Assembly (NCBI GenBank): GCA_963575745.1 | Contig: CAUYUJ010022063.1 | Coordinates: 62,001-126,000, forward strand | Length of the DNA: 64,000 bases | Direction of reading: 5' to 3' | Origin: Prorocentrum cordatum | Taxonomy: Eukaryota > Sar > Dinophyceae > Prorocentrales > Prorocentraceae | Part shown: in pieces, positions 53,418-63,491 of the stretch | How positions within the stretch are numbered: the first letter of the stretch is position 1 | Layout of the letters: each line of letters opens with the position of its first letter | The notes under the pieces: model-generated | The model's input: only the letters and a program-made list of their open reading frames with translations | Told to the model about the DNA's origin: nothing | Database searches by the model: none | Translations under genes and position numbers: made by a program

Positions 53418-53960
53418 TAATTACTTTTTTTTTTCTTTTTGTGATTTTTTTTCGCTTTTTCTTATTCTTTTTCTTATTCTTCCCCTTTTTTTTTTTTCTA
53501 TGTATCTTGACCCTTTCTTTACTGTATTACTTTACTAATTTTCTTTTTTATTTTTTTACTCTCTACTTGTTTTTTTTTCTACTCGTTTTCTTACTAGCTC
53601 ACTACTCGCTACTACTTGCTTACTTACTTTGTTTTACTACTTCATTTTTTACTTTTTTACTCTTTTTTATCTATCGCCGATTTGTTACTTTGTTTTTGAT
53701 TTTTTGGTACGGTTTTTTTTTTTTTGTCTTACTACTAACTTTATTTGCTTCTACCTTTACTCTTTGACTTTTATTCTTTTTATTTTTATTTTTTTTTTTT
53801 CTACGTTTTTTCTTTATCTTATTTACTTAACTCTTTTTTACTTCTTTTTCTTCTTCTTCTTATCTTCGCTCTTATCTTTTATTTCTAGATCTCTCTCTTC
53901 TCTTTTTTTGTCCCGTTTTCTCGTTGTGCTACTTTCTACTCTTCTTGTTACTTTTTTTGC
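53418..53960. other. T-rich, G-poor tract
   Basis: About 540 bp dominated by T with TTAC and CTACTT words and very little G on the + strand, in an otherwise GC-rich window. It passes without a break into the TCC tract at 54010. Frames here are Phe/Leu/Tyr-rich because of composition, and I do not call a gene. Confidence 0.7.
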
Positions 53961-54009
53961 GCGTTCTTTTTTCCGCCTTTGGACTTCTCTTGGCCCCTGG
54001 ACGGGGAAT

Positions 54010-54260
54010 CGCCCCTCGTCTCCTCCCCCTCCTCCCCGCTCCTCCACCCCCTCCTCCTCCTCCTCCTCCTCCCTCCCCCCTCCTCCCTCCTCCCCTACTC
54101 CTGCCTCTTCCTCCTCCTCCCCCTCACTCCTCCCCCTCCTCCTCCTCCTCCTCCCCCTCCTCCTCCTCCCTCCTTTTTCCTCCTCCTCCCCCTCCTCCTT
54201 CCCCCTCCTCCTCCTCCTCCTCCTCCTCCTCCTCCTCCTCCTGCTCCTGCTCCTGGTGCT
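54010..54260. repeat. TCC polypyrimidine tract
   Basis: TCC and CCCTCC units ending in TCCTGCTCC. Confidence 0.9.
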
Positions 54261-54483
54261 CCTCCCTCCCTCTCCTTCTCTCCCTCCAGACCTGCTCGGC
54301 CCTCGGCCGGCGGCAAACCCGGGCCCGCCCGCCCGTATGCCTCTCGGCCGCCGGCTGCGCCCTCGCCCAGCCTGCGCGGTCGCTGGGCCGGCCTCGGGGG
54401 GGCAGGGGGGCAGGGGTCTGGGTTAGAGGGTCTAGACCTCCGGGGGTCAGATCGGCACAAGCGAAGTCAACAAGACGCTATTC

Positions 54484-54656
54484 CTGAGAGCCTGGCGTTG
54501 CAGCTTTTCCACAACGGGCGTTTTCGCGCAATTTCGGGCCCTGGGACCCCCACAGATCGATCCGGCTCGAAACATGACGCAGAAAGATGAAGTCTGGGGC
54601 TCCGGGCGTGACGTTTTGCGATGTTGCATTCTTTCCGCAACGTCGGATCTCAGGGA
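54484..54656 (+). repeat. Dispersed repeat family A, copy 2 (full length)
   Basis: Matches 645-823 over its whole length: GAGAGCCTGGCGTTGCA at the start, GACGCAGAAAGATGAAGTC inside, GCAACGTCGGATCTCAGGG at the end. Confidence 0.85.
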
Positions 54657-54895
54657 CCCTTCGCCGGAGTGACCTTTGGGTGCGGGCCTACAGGAGTCCC
54701 CCGATCGCCGAGCGCGGTGCGATAGGAGCGCCTTGCGCGGTTGTGGCTGCTCCCCCCGCGGCCCCCCAGAAGGCCGCGCACCAGAGGTCATGTCTTGTGT
54801 CTTGCCCAGGGTCACTCCTGCGTGTAGCCGAAGACGAGGAGAAGTCGCCCTGGGGGCAGCGGGTCCCGAGGGAGACGGGTCCTGAGGCTTGTCGC

Positions 54896-55180
54896 CGTTC
54901 TCGGGCTCTCGGGACCCTCCACGGGCCCAGGGACCTTCAGAAAGCGGCTCAGGAAGAGAAGCTCGTCCCGGGAGAAGGCACTGGGGTCCAGGACCCGTTT
55001 CCCTCATGGCCCTTTTCCCCCCCATGCTTAAGAAGGTACCCACGCCGTTGCCTTTCTTGCTTGTTCTCCTTTTGGGGGCCTCCTGGGAGTCCCTAGTCGC
55101 CACGGCCAGATGCGCCTCGAGGTTCTCGCCAGGACGCACCCTGGGAGAGGTCCAGGGAGTAGCGGTATCGGTTCCTCTTG
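54896..55180 (+). repeat. Family B variant followed by family G, copy 2 (+)
   Basis: Positions 54896-54960 resemble 20268-20345. Positions 55030-55180 carry family G: AAGAAGGTACCCAC, TTTTGGGGGCCTCC, AGTCGCCACGGCCAG, CTCGAGGTTCT and CCTGGGAGAGGTCCAGG. Confidence 0.6.
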
Positions 55181-55379
55181 GGCCACCACAAGGGTGCGAA
55201 GTTAGTCGCGCTTCGCGGTCTGGGCGATTTCAGAGCGAGGCGCGAGTCCCTCATGCTGTTCCAGGGGAAGACGGCGCGAAAGCGCGAAGCTAATCGCGCT
55301 TAGCGCTTCGCTGAGCGCAAGGCGCGAAGAGAGTTGCCCTCCTTTTCGTGCCTTGTCCTGATTCCCCTTTCTCCTCCTG

Positions 55380-55515
55380 GTACTCCTCCTCCTCCTCCTC
55401 CTCCTCCTCCTCCTCCTCCTCCTCCACTTCCACTTCCTCTCCTCCTCCTCCCTCTCCTCCTCCTTCTCCTCCTCCTCCTCCTCCTCCTCCTCCTCCTCCT
55501 CCTCCTCCTCCCTCC
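55380..55515. repeat. (TCC)n microsatellite
   Basis: TCC triplets with TCCACT and CTCTCC interruptions. Confidence 0.95.
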
Positions 55516-55779
55516 GCCTGACTCGTTGCTCGCAGGACGGCCCATGATGCGATCGTCACTCTTTCAAGCAACGGGTGTGTGATCGACAGCCACGGCGGCT
55601 CCCACAGAGAAACAGGAAGCCGTTCGAATGCTCCAGCCCCCTCGTCTCTTTTGGTGCAGGGCGGTCTGTTTGATCTTGGGGACCCTCAGACGGTCCACTT
55701 GCAACACCAGTATACATTAGTTAGCTCTTCTGAGGGCCTGTGATCTGACACTGTCTCGCCCCTGCTGATGTCTTCCAGA

Positions 55780-55978
55780 CGGAGGAGGAGGAGGAGGAGG
55801 AAGAGGAGGAGGAGGAGGAGGAGGAGGATGAGGAGGAGGAGGAGGAGGTGGAGGAAAGGGACGGAGGGAGGAGGAGAGAAATGCGAAAGGAGAGGGAAGG
55901 AGGCGGAGGAGGAGGTGGAGGAGGAGGAGGAGGAGAAGAGAGGAGGAGGAGGAAGGAAGGAGGAGAGGAGGATGCGAG

Positions 55979-56073
<95 letters not shown>

Positions 56074-56211
56074 GAAAGCTCAGCAGAAAAATTAGGAAGA
56101 GGACCCCGCGGGGCCAAGCAGGGGGAGAAGGGAGGGAGGTGGAGGAGGGAGGGAGGGCGGGAGGGAGGTAGTGAGGGAGGGCGGGAGGGAGGGAGGAGGA
56201 GGAGAAGGTCA

Positions 56212-56266
<55 letters not shown>

Positions 56267-56270
56267 AGAC
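55780..56270. repeat. GGA tract with (GAGGAC)n and (GAC)n blocks
   Basis: GGA-rich sequence encloses a pure GAGGAC hexamer block at about 55980-56068 and a (GAC)n block at about 56210-56262. Confidence 0.95.
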
Positions 56271-56299
56271 CGAGAGAACAATGGTGGAGGATCCTAGGG

Positions 56300-56410
56300 C
56301 CTTTGGCCGTCCTGCTGGCTCAGCGACCGCGCGCCCGGCTGCTGATCGCGCTGCTCGTGAGCTCGGCCGCGGGGCTCTTCGCCGTGTACTTCTCGGAGGC
56401 GGCGATCGGG
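56300..56410 (+). CDS. Candidate exon 3 of an FBT/BT1-type transporter
   Basis: Frame 2 reads QRPRARLLIALLVSSAAGLF followed by AVYFSEAAIG, a basic stretch then one hydrophobic helix. In FBT proteins the conserved Ser-Asp block is followed by Arg-rich residues and a membrane helix, which this fits. A possible AG acceptor lies just before the basic stretch (GGCTCAG at about 56317). The family assignment depends on order relative to 42640-42720 and 44915-45000. Confidence 0.3.
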
Positions 56411-56812
56411 GCGAGTAGCCCAAAGGGCGGGCATTGCATGCACGGTGGGGGCGTTCGTATGTGCCCAGGAGGCTTCAGAGCCTGGAAGATTCCTTGTCAG
56501 ATGAGGGCGGCGGTAATGTCCATGATGGAGCCTCAGTGGGCGTCCCACCGGCTTCCAGACCCTGGGGTCCTTATCCAAGGGTTCCTTGTCCAATGCCCTC
56601 GCCGTAGCCCGGGGGCGGGCATCACACGCACCCCTCCTGGAGCCTCGCCGAAGATATGGGCCATCGGCATTGGATACATTTATTGTCCCCCCACCCCCCG
56701 GGCTATTCGCCCCTGTCGTCGCCTCCGAACTTCTTCTACGCGACCTGCTCGGCGATGCTGCAGGCGTGGGCGGCGGCGCGGGAGGGGGGGGGGGCCAGAG
56801 GAGACCCTGTCA

Positions 56813-56926
56813 TCCTGGCGTTGCGATTTTTTTTTGCACACCGGGCGTGTTCGCCCGTTTTTAGGCCCCAGGACCACCACAGATCGATCCGGCTCGGAAG
56901 ATGCAGCAGAATGATTGGGTCCTTGG
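56813..56926 (+). repeat. Dispersed repeat family A, 5' half
   Basis: CTGGCGTTGCGATT, GGGCGTGTTCG, CAGATCGATCCGGCTCG and ATGCAGCAGAATGAT align with the first 110 bp of the full copies. Confidence 0.75.
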
Positions 56927-56964
56927 GTGAGTCTTTTTGGGAGCTCATTCTAGCATACCGCCAC

Positions 56965-57105
56965 GGTTTAGTAACCTTTAGTGGCCTGTAGCGGCCTGTG
57001 GTGTATGGCTAGCGGCCTTTAGCGGCCCTGTGGGCGCCTTTTAGCAGCATGTGGTGGCCGTCAGCTGCTTCTAGCAGCCTTTAGTGGCCTTCAGTGCCAA
57101 GAGTG
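56965..57105. repeat. Degenerate GCGGCCTTTAGTGGCC repeats
   Basis: About ten words of the type TAGCGGCC, TTTAGTGGCC or TAGCAGCC at roughly 10-15-bp spacing. Confidence 0.6.
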
Positions 57106-57185
57106 AAAAGAAGGGCATGCATGATGCATGTCAACAGCATGAGCTTCCAGAAGGACCCTATGGAGGGTCGAGGGTCCTCGTCGCG

Positions 57186-57220
57186 TCGTTTCGCCACATT
57201 GCATGTCTCTGCAGCGTCGG
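57186..57220 (+). repeat. Dispersed repeat family A, 3' end only
   Basis: TTTCGCCACATTGCATG, then CAGCGTCGGATCTCAGGG. Confidence 0.5.
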
Positions 57221-57479
57221 ATCTCAGGGGGGCGCGGGGGAGGAGGGGGGCATCAGAGGATCAGAGCGAGGGAAACAACGGGTCGACTAGTCGCGGACAG
57301 TCGCGCGTAGGCCTCCTGCGTAAGGTCGCGCGTGGGCGCCCTCTTCTCGCTGGTCAGGCCGGCTCGGGAGCACCGCGCCTCCTCTCGTTGCGGGCAAGAG
57401 CCGAAAGAAGCACGACGGCAGCTGTCCGGCCAGATTCGGCCTCCGGAGGCCCTTCTCGGGCCCGGCAGGAGGAGGCGGG

Positions 57480-57604
57480 ATGATGATGGTGATGATGATG
57501 ATGGTGATGGTGATGATGATGATGCTGATGCTGATGATGATGATGATGATGAGGATGATGAGGATGAGGATGAGGATGAGGATGAGGATGATGATAATGA
57601 ATGG

Positions 57605-57667
<63 letters not shown>

Positions 57668-58120
57668 GGATGAGGATGAGGATGATGGTGATGGTGATGG
57701 TGATGGTGATGGTGATGGTGATGGTGATGGTGGTGACGCTGATGATGAGGATGCCGATGATGAGGATGAGGATGATGATGATGAGGAGGAGGAGGAGGAG
57801 GAGGAGGAGAAGGAGGAGGAGGAGGAGGAAGAGGCGCAGGAGGAGGAGGAGGATGAGGAGGAGGAGGAGGAGGAGGAGGAGGAGGATGGGGCCGTCACGC
57901 ACGCTGTTGGATGGCAGACCCGTCCCCGGGTAAGAGGCCCGGACTCCCGAGGGTCCGCGCCGAGAGTCCCCGCGTCGGAGTTGTGGGGAGGAGGGCCAGC
58001 GGCAGGGGAAGAAGGAAGGAGGCAGATGGTGATGAGGGAAGGAGGAGGAGGAGAAGGAGGAGGAGGAGGAGGAGGAGGAGGAGGAGGAGAAGAAGAAAAG
58101 GAGGAGGAGGAGGAGGACGA
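57480..58120. repeat. (GAT)n then GGA tracts
   Basis: GATGAT, GATGGT and GAGGAT units at 57480-57785; GGA at 57785-57890 and 58040-58120, separated by about 150 bp of GC-rich sequence. Confidence 0.9.
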
Positions 58121-58594
58121 CGACGACGACTATGACGACGAGGAAGAGGAATAGCATTATGATGAGGAGTGGGAGGGAGAGGAGGCGGAGGAGCAAGAGG
58201 AGGACGGGGAGTAGGAACAGTTGGAGTTACACGGGCTTCGAGGGAGTGTCGCGTTGGGGAGTGGGATGAGGGAGGAGGAAGATGTGGTGCAGAGGATGGT
58301 CGCTGGGAAGGCGGGGATGATGAGGATGAGGAGGATGAGGAGCGTGAGGAGGAGAGTGTGGTTGGGAGAGGAGGTGGTGAGACAGGAGAGCGGAGGATGG
58401 GCAGCACAGGCAGGTCAGGGATCGGTAGCACTGCCGCCGTCAGCTCATGGTCGGCACCTTCCTGGTAGACATCGCCAGCAAGGAGCCCCCACCCGCTCTG
58501 GGCTGCCTCTCCACTCTTCCGCGGCCCCTTGCCCCGGCGTGTGCTGTTACCTCCACATATCCTCCCAGCCGTTGCACCCAAGATGGGGAGACCA
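58121..58594. other. No gene recognised; weak exon candidate
   Basis: At 58446 an ATG opens MVGTFLVDIASKEPPPALG on the + strand, which looks exon-like and could belong to the candidate transporter, but I have no firm evidence. Confidence 0.25.
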
Positions 58595-58740
58595 AGAAGG
58601 TACCCATACCGCTACTGCCCTGACCTTTCCCAGGGTGCGGTCTGACCAAAAGCTCGAGGCGAATCCAGCGGTGGCGACGAAAGCCTCTCAGGAGGCCCCA
58701 AAAGGGAGAAATGAGGCAAGGGTGGAGGTATGGTTGCCTT
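58595..58740 (-). repeat. Dispersed repeat family G, copy 3 (inverted)
   Basis: The reverse complement aligns with 55030-55180: CCTTTCCCAGGGTGCG, GCTCGAGGCGAAT, GGTGGCGACGAA and CAGGAGGCCCCAAAAGG on the + strand are the inverted blocks. Confidence 0.65.
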
Positions 58741-58839
58741 TTTCCTCCTCAGAGAAGAGAAGATGAGAGAGGATGAATCACAGCGAACACGCCGAAGTGA
58801 GGCCCCCACTGGGGCTCGGGGGGGGCCTTCTCAATCTTC

Positions 58840-59409
58840 CTCCTCCCTCCTTCCTCCTCCCTCCTCCGTCCTCCCTCCTCCCTCCTCCTCCTCCTCCTCC
58901 TTCTCCTCCTCCCCCTCCTCCTCCTCCTCCTACTCCTCGCCTCCTCCCCTCCTCTCCTCCTCCTCCTCCTCCTCGTCACCCTCCTCCTCCTCCTCCTCCT
59001 CCTCCTCTCCTCCTCCCTCCCTCCCTCCCTCCCTCCTCCTCCCTCCCTCCTCCCTCCCTCCCTCCTCCCTCCCTCCTCCCTCCTCCTCCTCCTCCCTCCT
59101 CCTACCCTCCTCCCTCCTCCTCCCTCCTCCTCCGTTTTTTCTCCGTACTTCTCCTCCTCCTCCTTCTCCTCCTCCTCCTCCTTCTTCTCTTCCTCCTCCA
59201 TCTCCTCCTCCTCTCTCCCCTCCTCCTCCTCCTCCTCCTCTCCTCCTCCACCTCCTCCTCCTCCTCCTCCTCCTCCTCCTCTCCTCCTCTGCCCTCCTCC
59301 TCTTCCTCCTCCCCCACCTCCCTCTCCTCCTCCTCCTCCTCCTCGTCCTCCTCCTCCTCCTCCACCTTCTCTACCTCCTCCTTCTTCTTCTCCTCCTCCC
59401 CCCCCCCAT
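58840..59409. repeat. (TCC)n polypyrimidine tract
   Basis: About 570 bp of TCC/CCTCCCTCC units ending in a C-run directly before the spliced leader. Confidence 0.95.
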
Positions 59410-59431
59410 GCCGTAGCCATTTTGGCTCAAG
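59410..59431 (+). other. Dinoflagellate spliced leader (DinoSL) relic in genomic DNA
   Basis: The 22 bases match the DinoSL consensus (D, then CCGTAGCCATTTTGGCTCAA, then G) at every position, with G in the first variable place. In dinoflagellates this sequence is trans-spliced onto mRNA 5' ends. In genomic DNA next to a coding frame it marks reverse transcription of a mature mRNA and its reinsertion, as established for many dinoflagellate genes. There is no SL RNA gene context: a poly-TCC/C tract precedes it and the reading frame of retroelement 3 follows directly, so it is a relic and not an SL donor gene. Confidence 0.95.
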
Positions 59432-60850
59432 ACGGAGCTTACCTCCCGTCCCGACTCCCGAGGCTCGAGGCCGAGGTGGAAGGGCAGCCCCTTCCTGAGG
59501 CTTGGCTGCCTCGGCCAGCTTTCAGGTTCATTGGTGAACCGCTCTTCTTCGCTTTCCGTGAGCTCCTGTTGGAGCACCTGGCCCGAACCCACCCTGGGCG
59601 CAGTTGGGTGACGGGCTGGGTCTATGCGCCGTGGACCAAGCAGCTGCCACCTCGGCGAGGTGGCCTTGGCCCGCAAACGAAGCAGGCGTACAGCGTTTGT
59701 GCGCTATGTGGGCACTGGGAGTACGATTTCCATGGACACAAGTGCTGCTCCAAGTGCAAAGGTGAGTACCCCGGCCAGCCGCATAGTGGAGTTCGTGATG
59801 TTGGTGACAAGCGCGGCGTGGGCCGTTGGCGCAAAAGCAGAGGGCATGTGCAAGGCCCTTCGCTGGACGACGAACTTGAACGGCTGGCCACACTTTTCCC
59901 TGATCGTGCTGAAGCTCTTCGAGGTGCTCGCGGCCAAGGTCCGCACGCTCCAGGCCCTGAGCCTGTGGCGTCGTCCGACAACGAGTTGGACAGAAAGGTG
60001 GCCAAGCAGCGTACCGCCCTTGCCATGGCAGTTGAACGTGATTCTAAGGCTGAGCGCTTGGCATTACATGAGGTGGAACAACGTATGGCGGCTGTATTAC
60101 GCCATAAAGACGCCCTGGCCAAGGCGGAGATGGCGCACGCGGAGGCTGTCCAGAACTTGGAGAGCGCCGCTGCGGCCCACAAAGCCGCCTACGTTGAGTT
60201 GGACCGACCCTCTGGAGTACAGACGGCAGGTGGTGGCTGAAGAACAAGCTAAACGTGATCTACATGAGCGTGAGTGTCGTGCTGCTGATGCACGTGGGCA
60301 TGTCGCCCCTGCTGCAGGGGGTGCTCAAGATATGCAAGTTGATGGTGATTCCCCTTCTTCGCGACCTGGGCAAGTTCAACCCCCCACTGGTGGCCATCCA
60401 GCTGCTAGTGAAGTTGGTGGAGTTGCTGGCCCAGTTCCTGAACCCCCAGGCATTGTGGGTATGTCCCGTCAAGAGTTGCAAGATTGGTGTACCAAGTTCA
60501 ACCAGCGCTTCGAGTTCTGGCTGCAGATCAAGGAGTCCAGGACCCACCTGGATCAAGACGCGGCTTCAGAAGCTCCTTCTGATTTGGGTGATGAGGAGCA
60601 GAATCGCGCCGAGCTCGAGCAGCTCAAGAAGCGTAGTATTGATGCAGCCTTATCCCCAGAAGAATTGGTTAAGCTCGAGAAACTCATGCAGAAGCAGTCC
60701 CACATCAAGGCCGCCAAGCGTCTCCGCGCTGTTCGCGATGGCGCCGCGGCCTCCTTCAACCGTGTATTGGAACAGATGCAGCCATGCACCGCTGGACCCG
60801 CACGTTCTCAAGCTGGCGGTGGGCAAGCATCTGGTTTACAGCGTTCCTAG
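59432..60850 (+). pseudogene. ORF1-like protein of retroelement 3, one frameshift
   Basis: Frame 1 runs from the spliced leader (no stop, and no ATG before about 60020) to 60240. The sense continues in frame 2 from about 60215 to 60850. A Cys cluster, CALCGHWEYDFHGHKCCSKC (about 59695-59760), gives C-x2-C ... C-C-x2-C and parallels the Cys cluster in retroelement 1. It is followed by a long Ala/Glu/Lys-rich helical region (about 59990-60195) and a second helical segment (about 60590-60760), probably coiled coil. The likely role is RNA binding in the retroelement RNP, inferred from position and composition. Initiation is unclear in this frame. Confidence 0.6.
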
Positions 60851-60869
60851 CCAACTTGGCGCGCTGGAG

Positions 60870-61690
60870 GCGTCGAGGATTCGCAATCAGTCCTCGGCGA
60901 TTGAGTTGATGTTCTGCAATATCACATCATGGAATCAGGTGACATTGGATTTCTTGCAACAGATTAAGCCCTTGTGCGACGGCTTCTTTGTTGCTGAGCA
61001 TCATCTTCTGAAGGACCTCCCGCGCGCCAAACGCAATGCAGCTCAGATTGGCTGGAGGCCGCATCTGAGACCAGCCCTCCCCTCCCCTGGAGGGGGTACT
61101 CATGGAGGAGTAGGAGCCGTGGTTTCCAAAGGATTGTGTTTCCGACGTTTTTTTTGTCCTCGGATCCGAGCTTGTCAGATTTTGGCAGCGGCCTCAACTG
61201 GCAATTTTTGGAGCTCAAAACCAAAGAATGTGTCATTGCTGTCGGCGTGATTTATGCGATTGCTGACCTGGTTTTCCTGGGGAAAACATCGAGCGCATCC
61301 GTGCCGTTTCCGAGTTCCTTGGGACCCTCGCCATCCCTTGGCTCTTGATGGGAGATTTCAATGTACCAGTGAGCGACATGGACCTGTCTGGTTTCCCGAA
61401 GCTTGCTCGTGCACGCTGCATTGCACCAGGAGATGTCGAGTTCACTTGTACCCAGGGACGTGGCACACTTTATGTTATCGCTTCAAGCGACTTGGCTGAT
61501 TACGTTCATGTTAGTACATATACTCATAGCCCCTTTCAAAACTCATGTCTGCCTGAAAGTTTGCATACAGCATGAAGCTCTGGAACAGCATATGTGGCAA
61601 CGTGGTAAACCTATATCGTTCCCTAATTGTCATGGGCCTGATTTACCCTGGTCACAGCATCTCCTAAACGCCGCTGCTTGTCTTGGGCGT
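60870..61690 (+). pseudogene. EEP endonuclease domain of retroelement 3, frameshifted
   Basis: Landmarks occur in order but in different frames: Asn in CNITSWNQ (60918) and Glu in FFVAEHHL (60996) in frame 3, Asp and Asn in LMGDFNVPVSD (61354-61362) in frame 1, and His in PFKTHVCL (61544) in frame 2. At least three small indels between about 61140 and 61540 separate them. All the catalytic residues I can place are present, so decay appears to be by indels and not substitution. The function would be target-site nicking for target-primed reverse transcription. Confidence 0.65.
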
Positions 61691-61699
61691 GAAAGAGTG

Positions 61700-63489
61700 C
61701 TGCCTGAAGTTCCTGGGTAGTTTTACAATGCACTGGTGCCGCATGTTCATGACAATTTAAGTGAGAAGCTTACGTCTATGTATCGCACTTGGTCTAGAGC
61801 GACCGAAGCCATGTTTGAGTCTCGTGCGGTTGCAGTCGACCGCAGCGCGTGCCAGGTAAAACGAGGTGAATTTCCAGTTTTTCGACGATCGACGACTGGA
61901 CGGAGGGGCCCTGCTGGCCAAAGTTTTCGCGAACCTGAATTGGCTTATTGGGCCAAAGTTTCCCAAAAGATGTATGCATATCGACTTTACCTGGCAAGAA
62001 AGTCTTCGCACATGGTCGCGAGCTTAGGTAGCGTCCCTCAAGGTTTAGCTTCGCAGCTGGACAAATACATCTGTGCCGACGATGCGTACGGCATCGGCTG
62101 GTGGCGCGCCCGGTTTTGTTCCCTTCCCACTGAGGTCGAAGGACTCGACGCCTTGACGGGTGCTATTTCTACTCGCGTGAGTGCAGCCTGGAAGGCTGCA
62201 AGGAGCTTGTACAGAGCTCGGATGAAAGACTGGCTCCTGAAAGCCCTTCCCAAAGGTGCGAAAAAGGTGCATGCTTGGTTGAAACACGACCTTGGGGAAC
62301 CGCCCCAAGTCCTGTTGGCCTGGCCCCTCAAGGGGTCCGTCAGCTCCCCGGGGATCTCTTGGAATATCGGCAGGCTTTCTGGAGCCAAGTTTGGGATTCC
62401 CCCGATGGGATGTCTTTGCTCTCTGGAGTGCTGGATGCGCTCAGACCTCGCGCCCTCATGTCCCTTGGGTTTTTGGACCCCTTGGAACCCATTGATGTGT
62501 TGAGAGCTGCGAGGTGTTTTTCCAACACTACTGCGGTTGGGGTCGACTCTTGGGCTCCTCGGGCGTTGGTTGACTTACCTAGGGATGCTGTTTTGGGGTG
62601 CACGCATCTCCTCAATCAGTGTGAAGCTTCGCTGTCCTGGCCATCCCAGGTTTATCTTAGTGTTATTGCTTTGCTTCCTAAGAATATTGAGTGTGATCGT
62701 CCGATTTGTAAATGCCCTACCCTGTACAGGGTTTACTGCAAGGCTCGTAATTCTGATCTCGATAGATGGAAGTTAGAAAGGTATAATTATTGGGACACCG
62801 CTGTGAGAGGATCCAGCGCGCTCCAGGCCGTCTTACTTCGCGAGCTCGGCCATGAGATGGCTCGCATGTTGGGGCTCTGCTCGGTCGGAGCCCACTGGGG
62901 CCTCAAGCGATTGTTCGACACTGTCCAGCCGCACAGGCTGATTGAGTTTGCAGTGAAGATGGACTACCCGCTCCACCTCCTCTATCTTGGTGCGATGATT
63001 CATGAATCCCCTCGTGTTCTGGAGGTTGGCGGTTTTGGTTCTGATATTATTCCCCCTGGGCGAGGTATCCTGGCGGGGTGCATGCAATCTATGTCATGGG
63101 TTAAGATTTACTTGTATGATATCCTGGACTTGGCTCATGTACAATTTCGCCCCGTCCAGGTTAAATCCTATGTTGACGATATTACCCAGTCTCAGGTTGG
63201 AAATATGAAGGATAGTTTGGACTCTCTAGTGCCTGCCGCCATGTTGTTGACCCACCAGCTTGAAGAAGTTGGATGCACCAGTTCTGGCAAGTCTGCTCTT
63301 GTGTGCAGCCATACCGACCTTGGTCGTGAGCTAGCAGCACGTTTCAGGGCGACAGGGTTGCATATTCAATTACAGGCTGCAACTCGAGATCTGGGGGTCA
63401 TGACCACGGCGGGTAAACAGAGGTCTATTGTGAAGTTAATGCAACGACGTAGCCAGGCCTCCAAGAAGGCTAAAAGGTTGCTTTTCTGA
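61700..63489 (+). pseudogene. Reverse transcriptase of retroelement 3
   Basis: The N-terminal part is in frame 2 (61736 to about 62400), with the helical region before the palm. The palm lies in frame 1 (about 62400-63489). The finger motif LPKNIECDRPICKCPTLYR is at about 62676. The motif A position reads HWGLKRLFDTV (about 62898), where Gly stands at the usual catalytic Asp. Motif B-like GRGILAGCMQSMSW is at about 63058, and motif C SYVDD at 63169-63180 is intact. The Asp-to-Gly change at motif A would abolish polymerase activity if the alignment is right. A frameshift at about 63478 separates the C-terminal region. Confidence 0.75.
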
Positions 63490-63491
63490 CC

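Noticed and set aside
59410-59431. SL RNA gene (donor of the spliced leader)
   Set aside because: No intron-like SL RNA body, Sm-type site or tandem 5S/SL arrangement follows; the leader runs directly into a coding frame.
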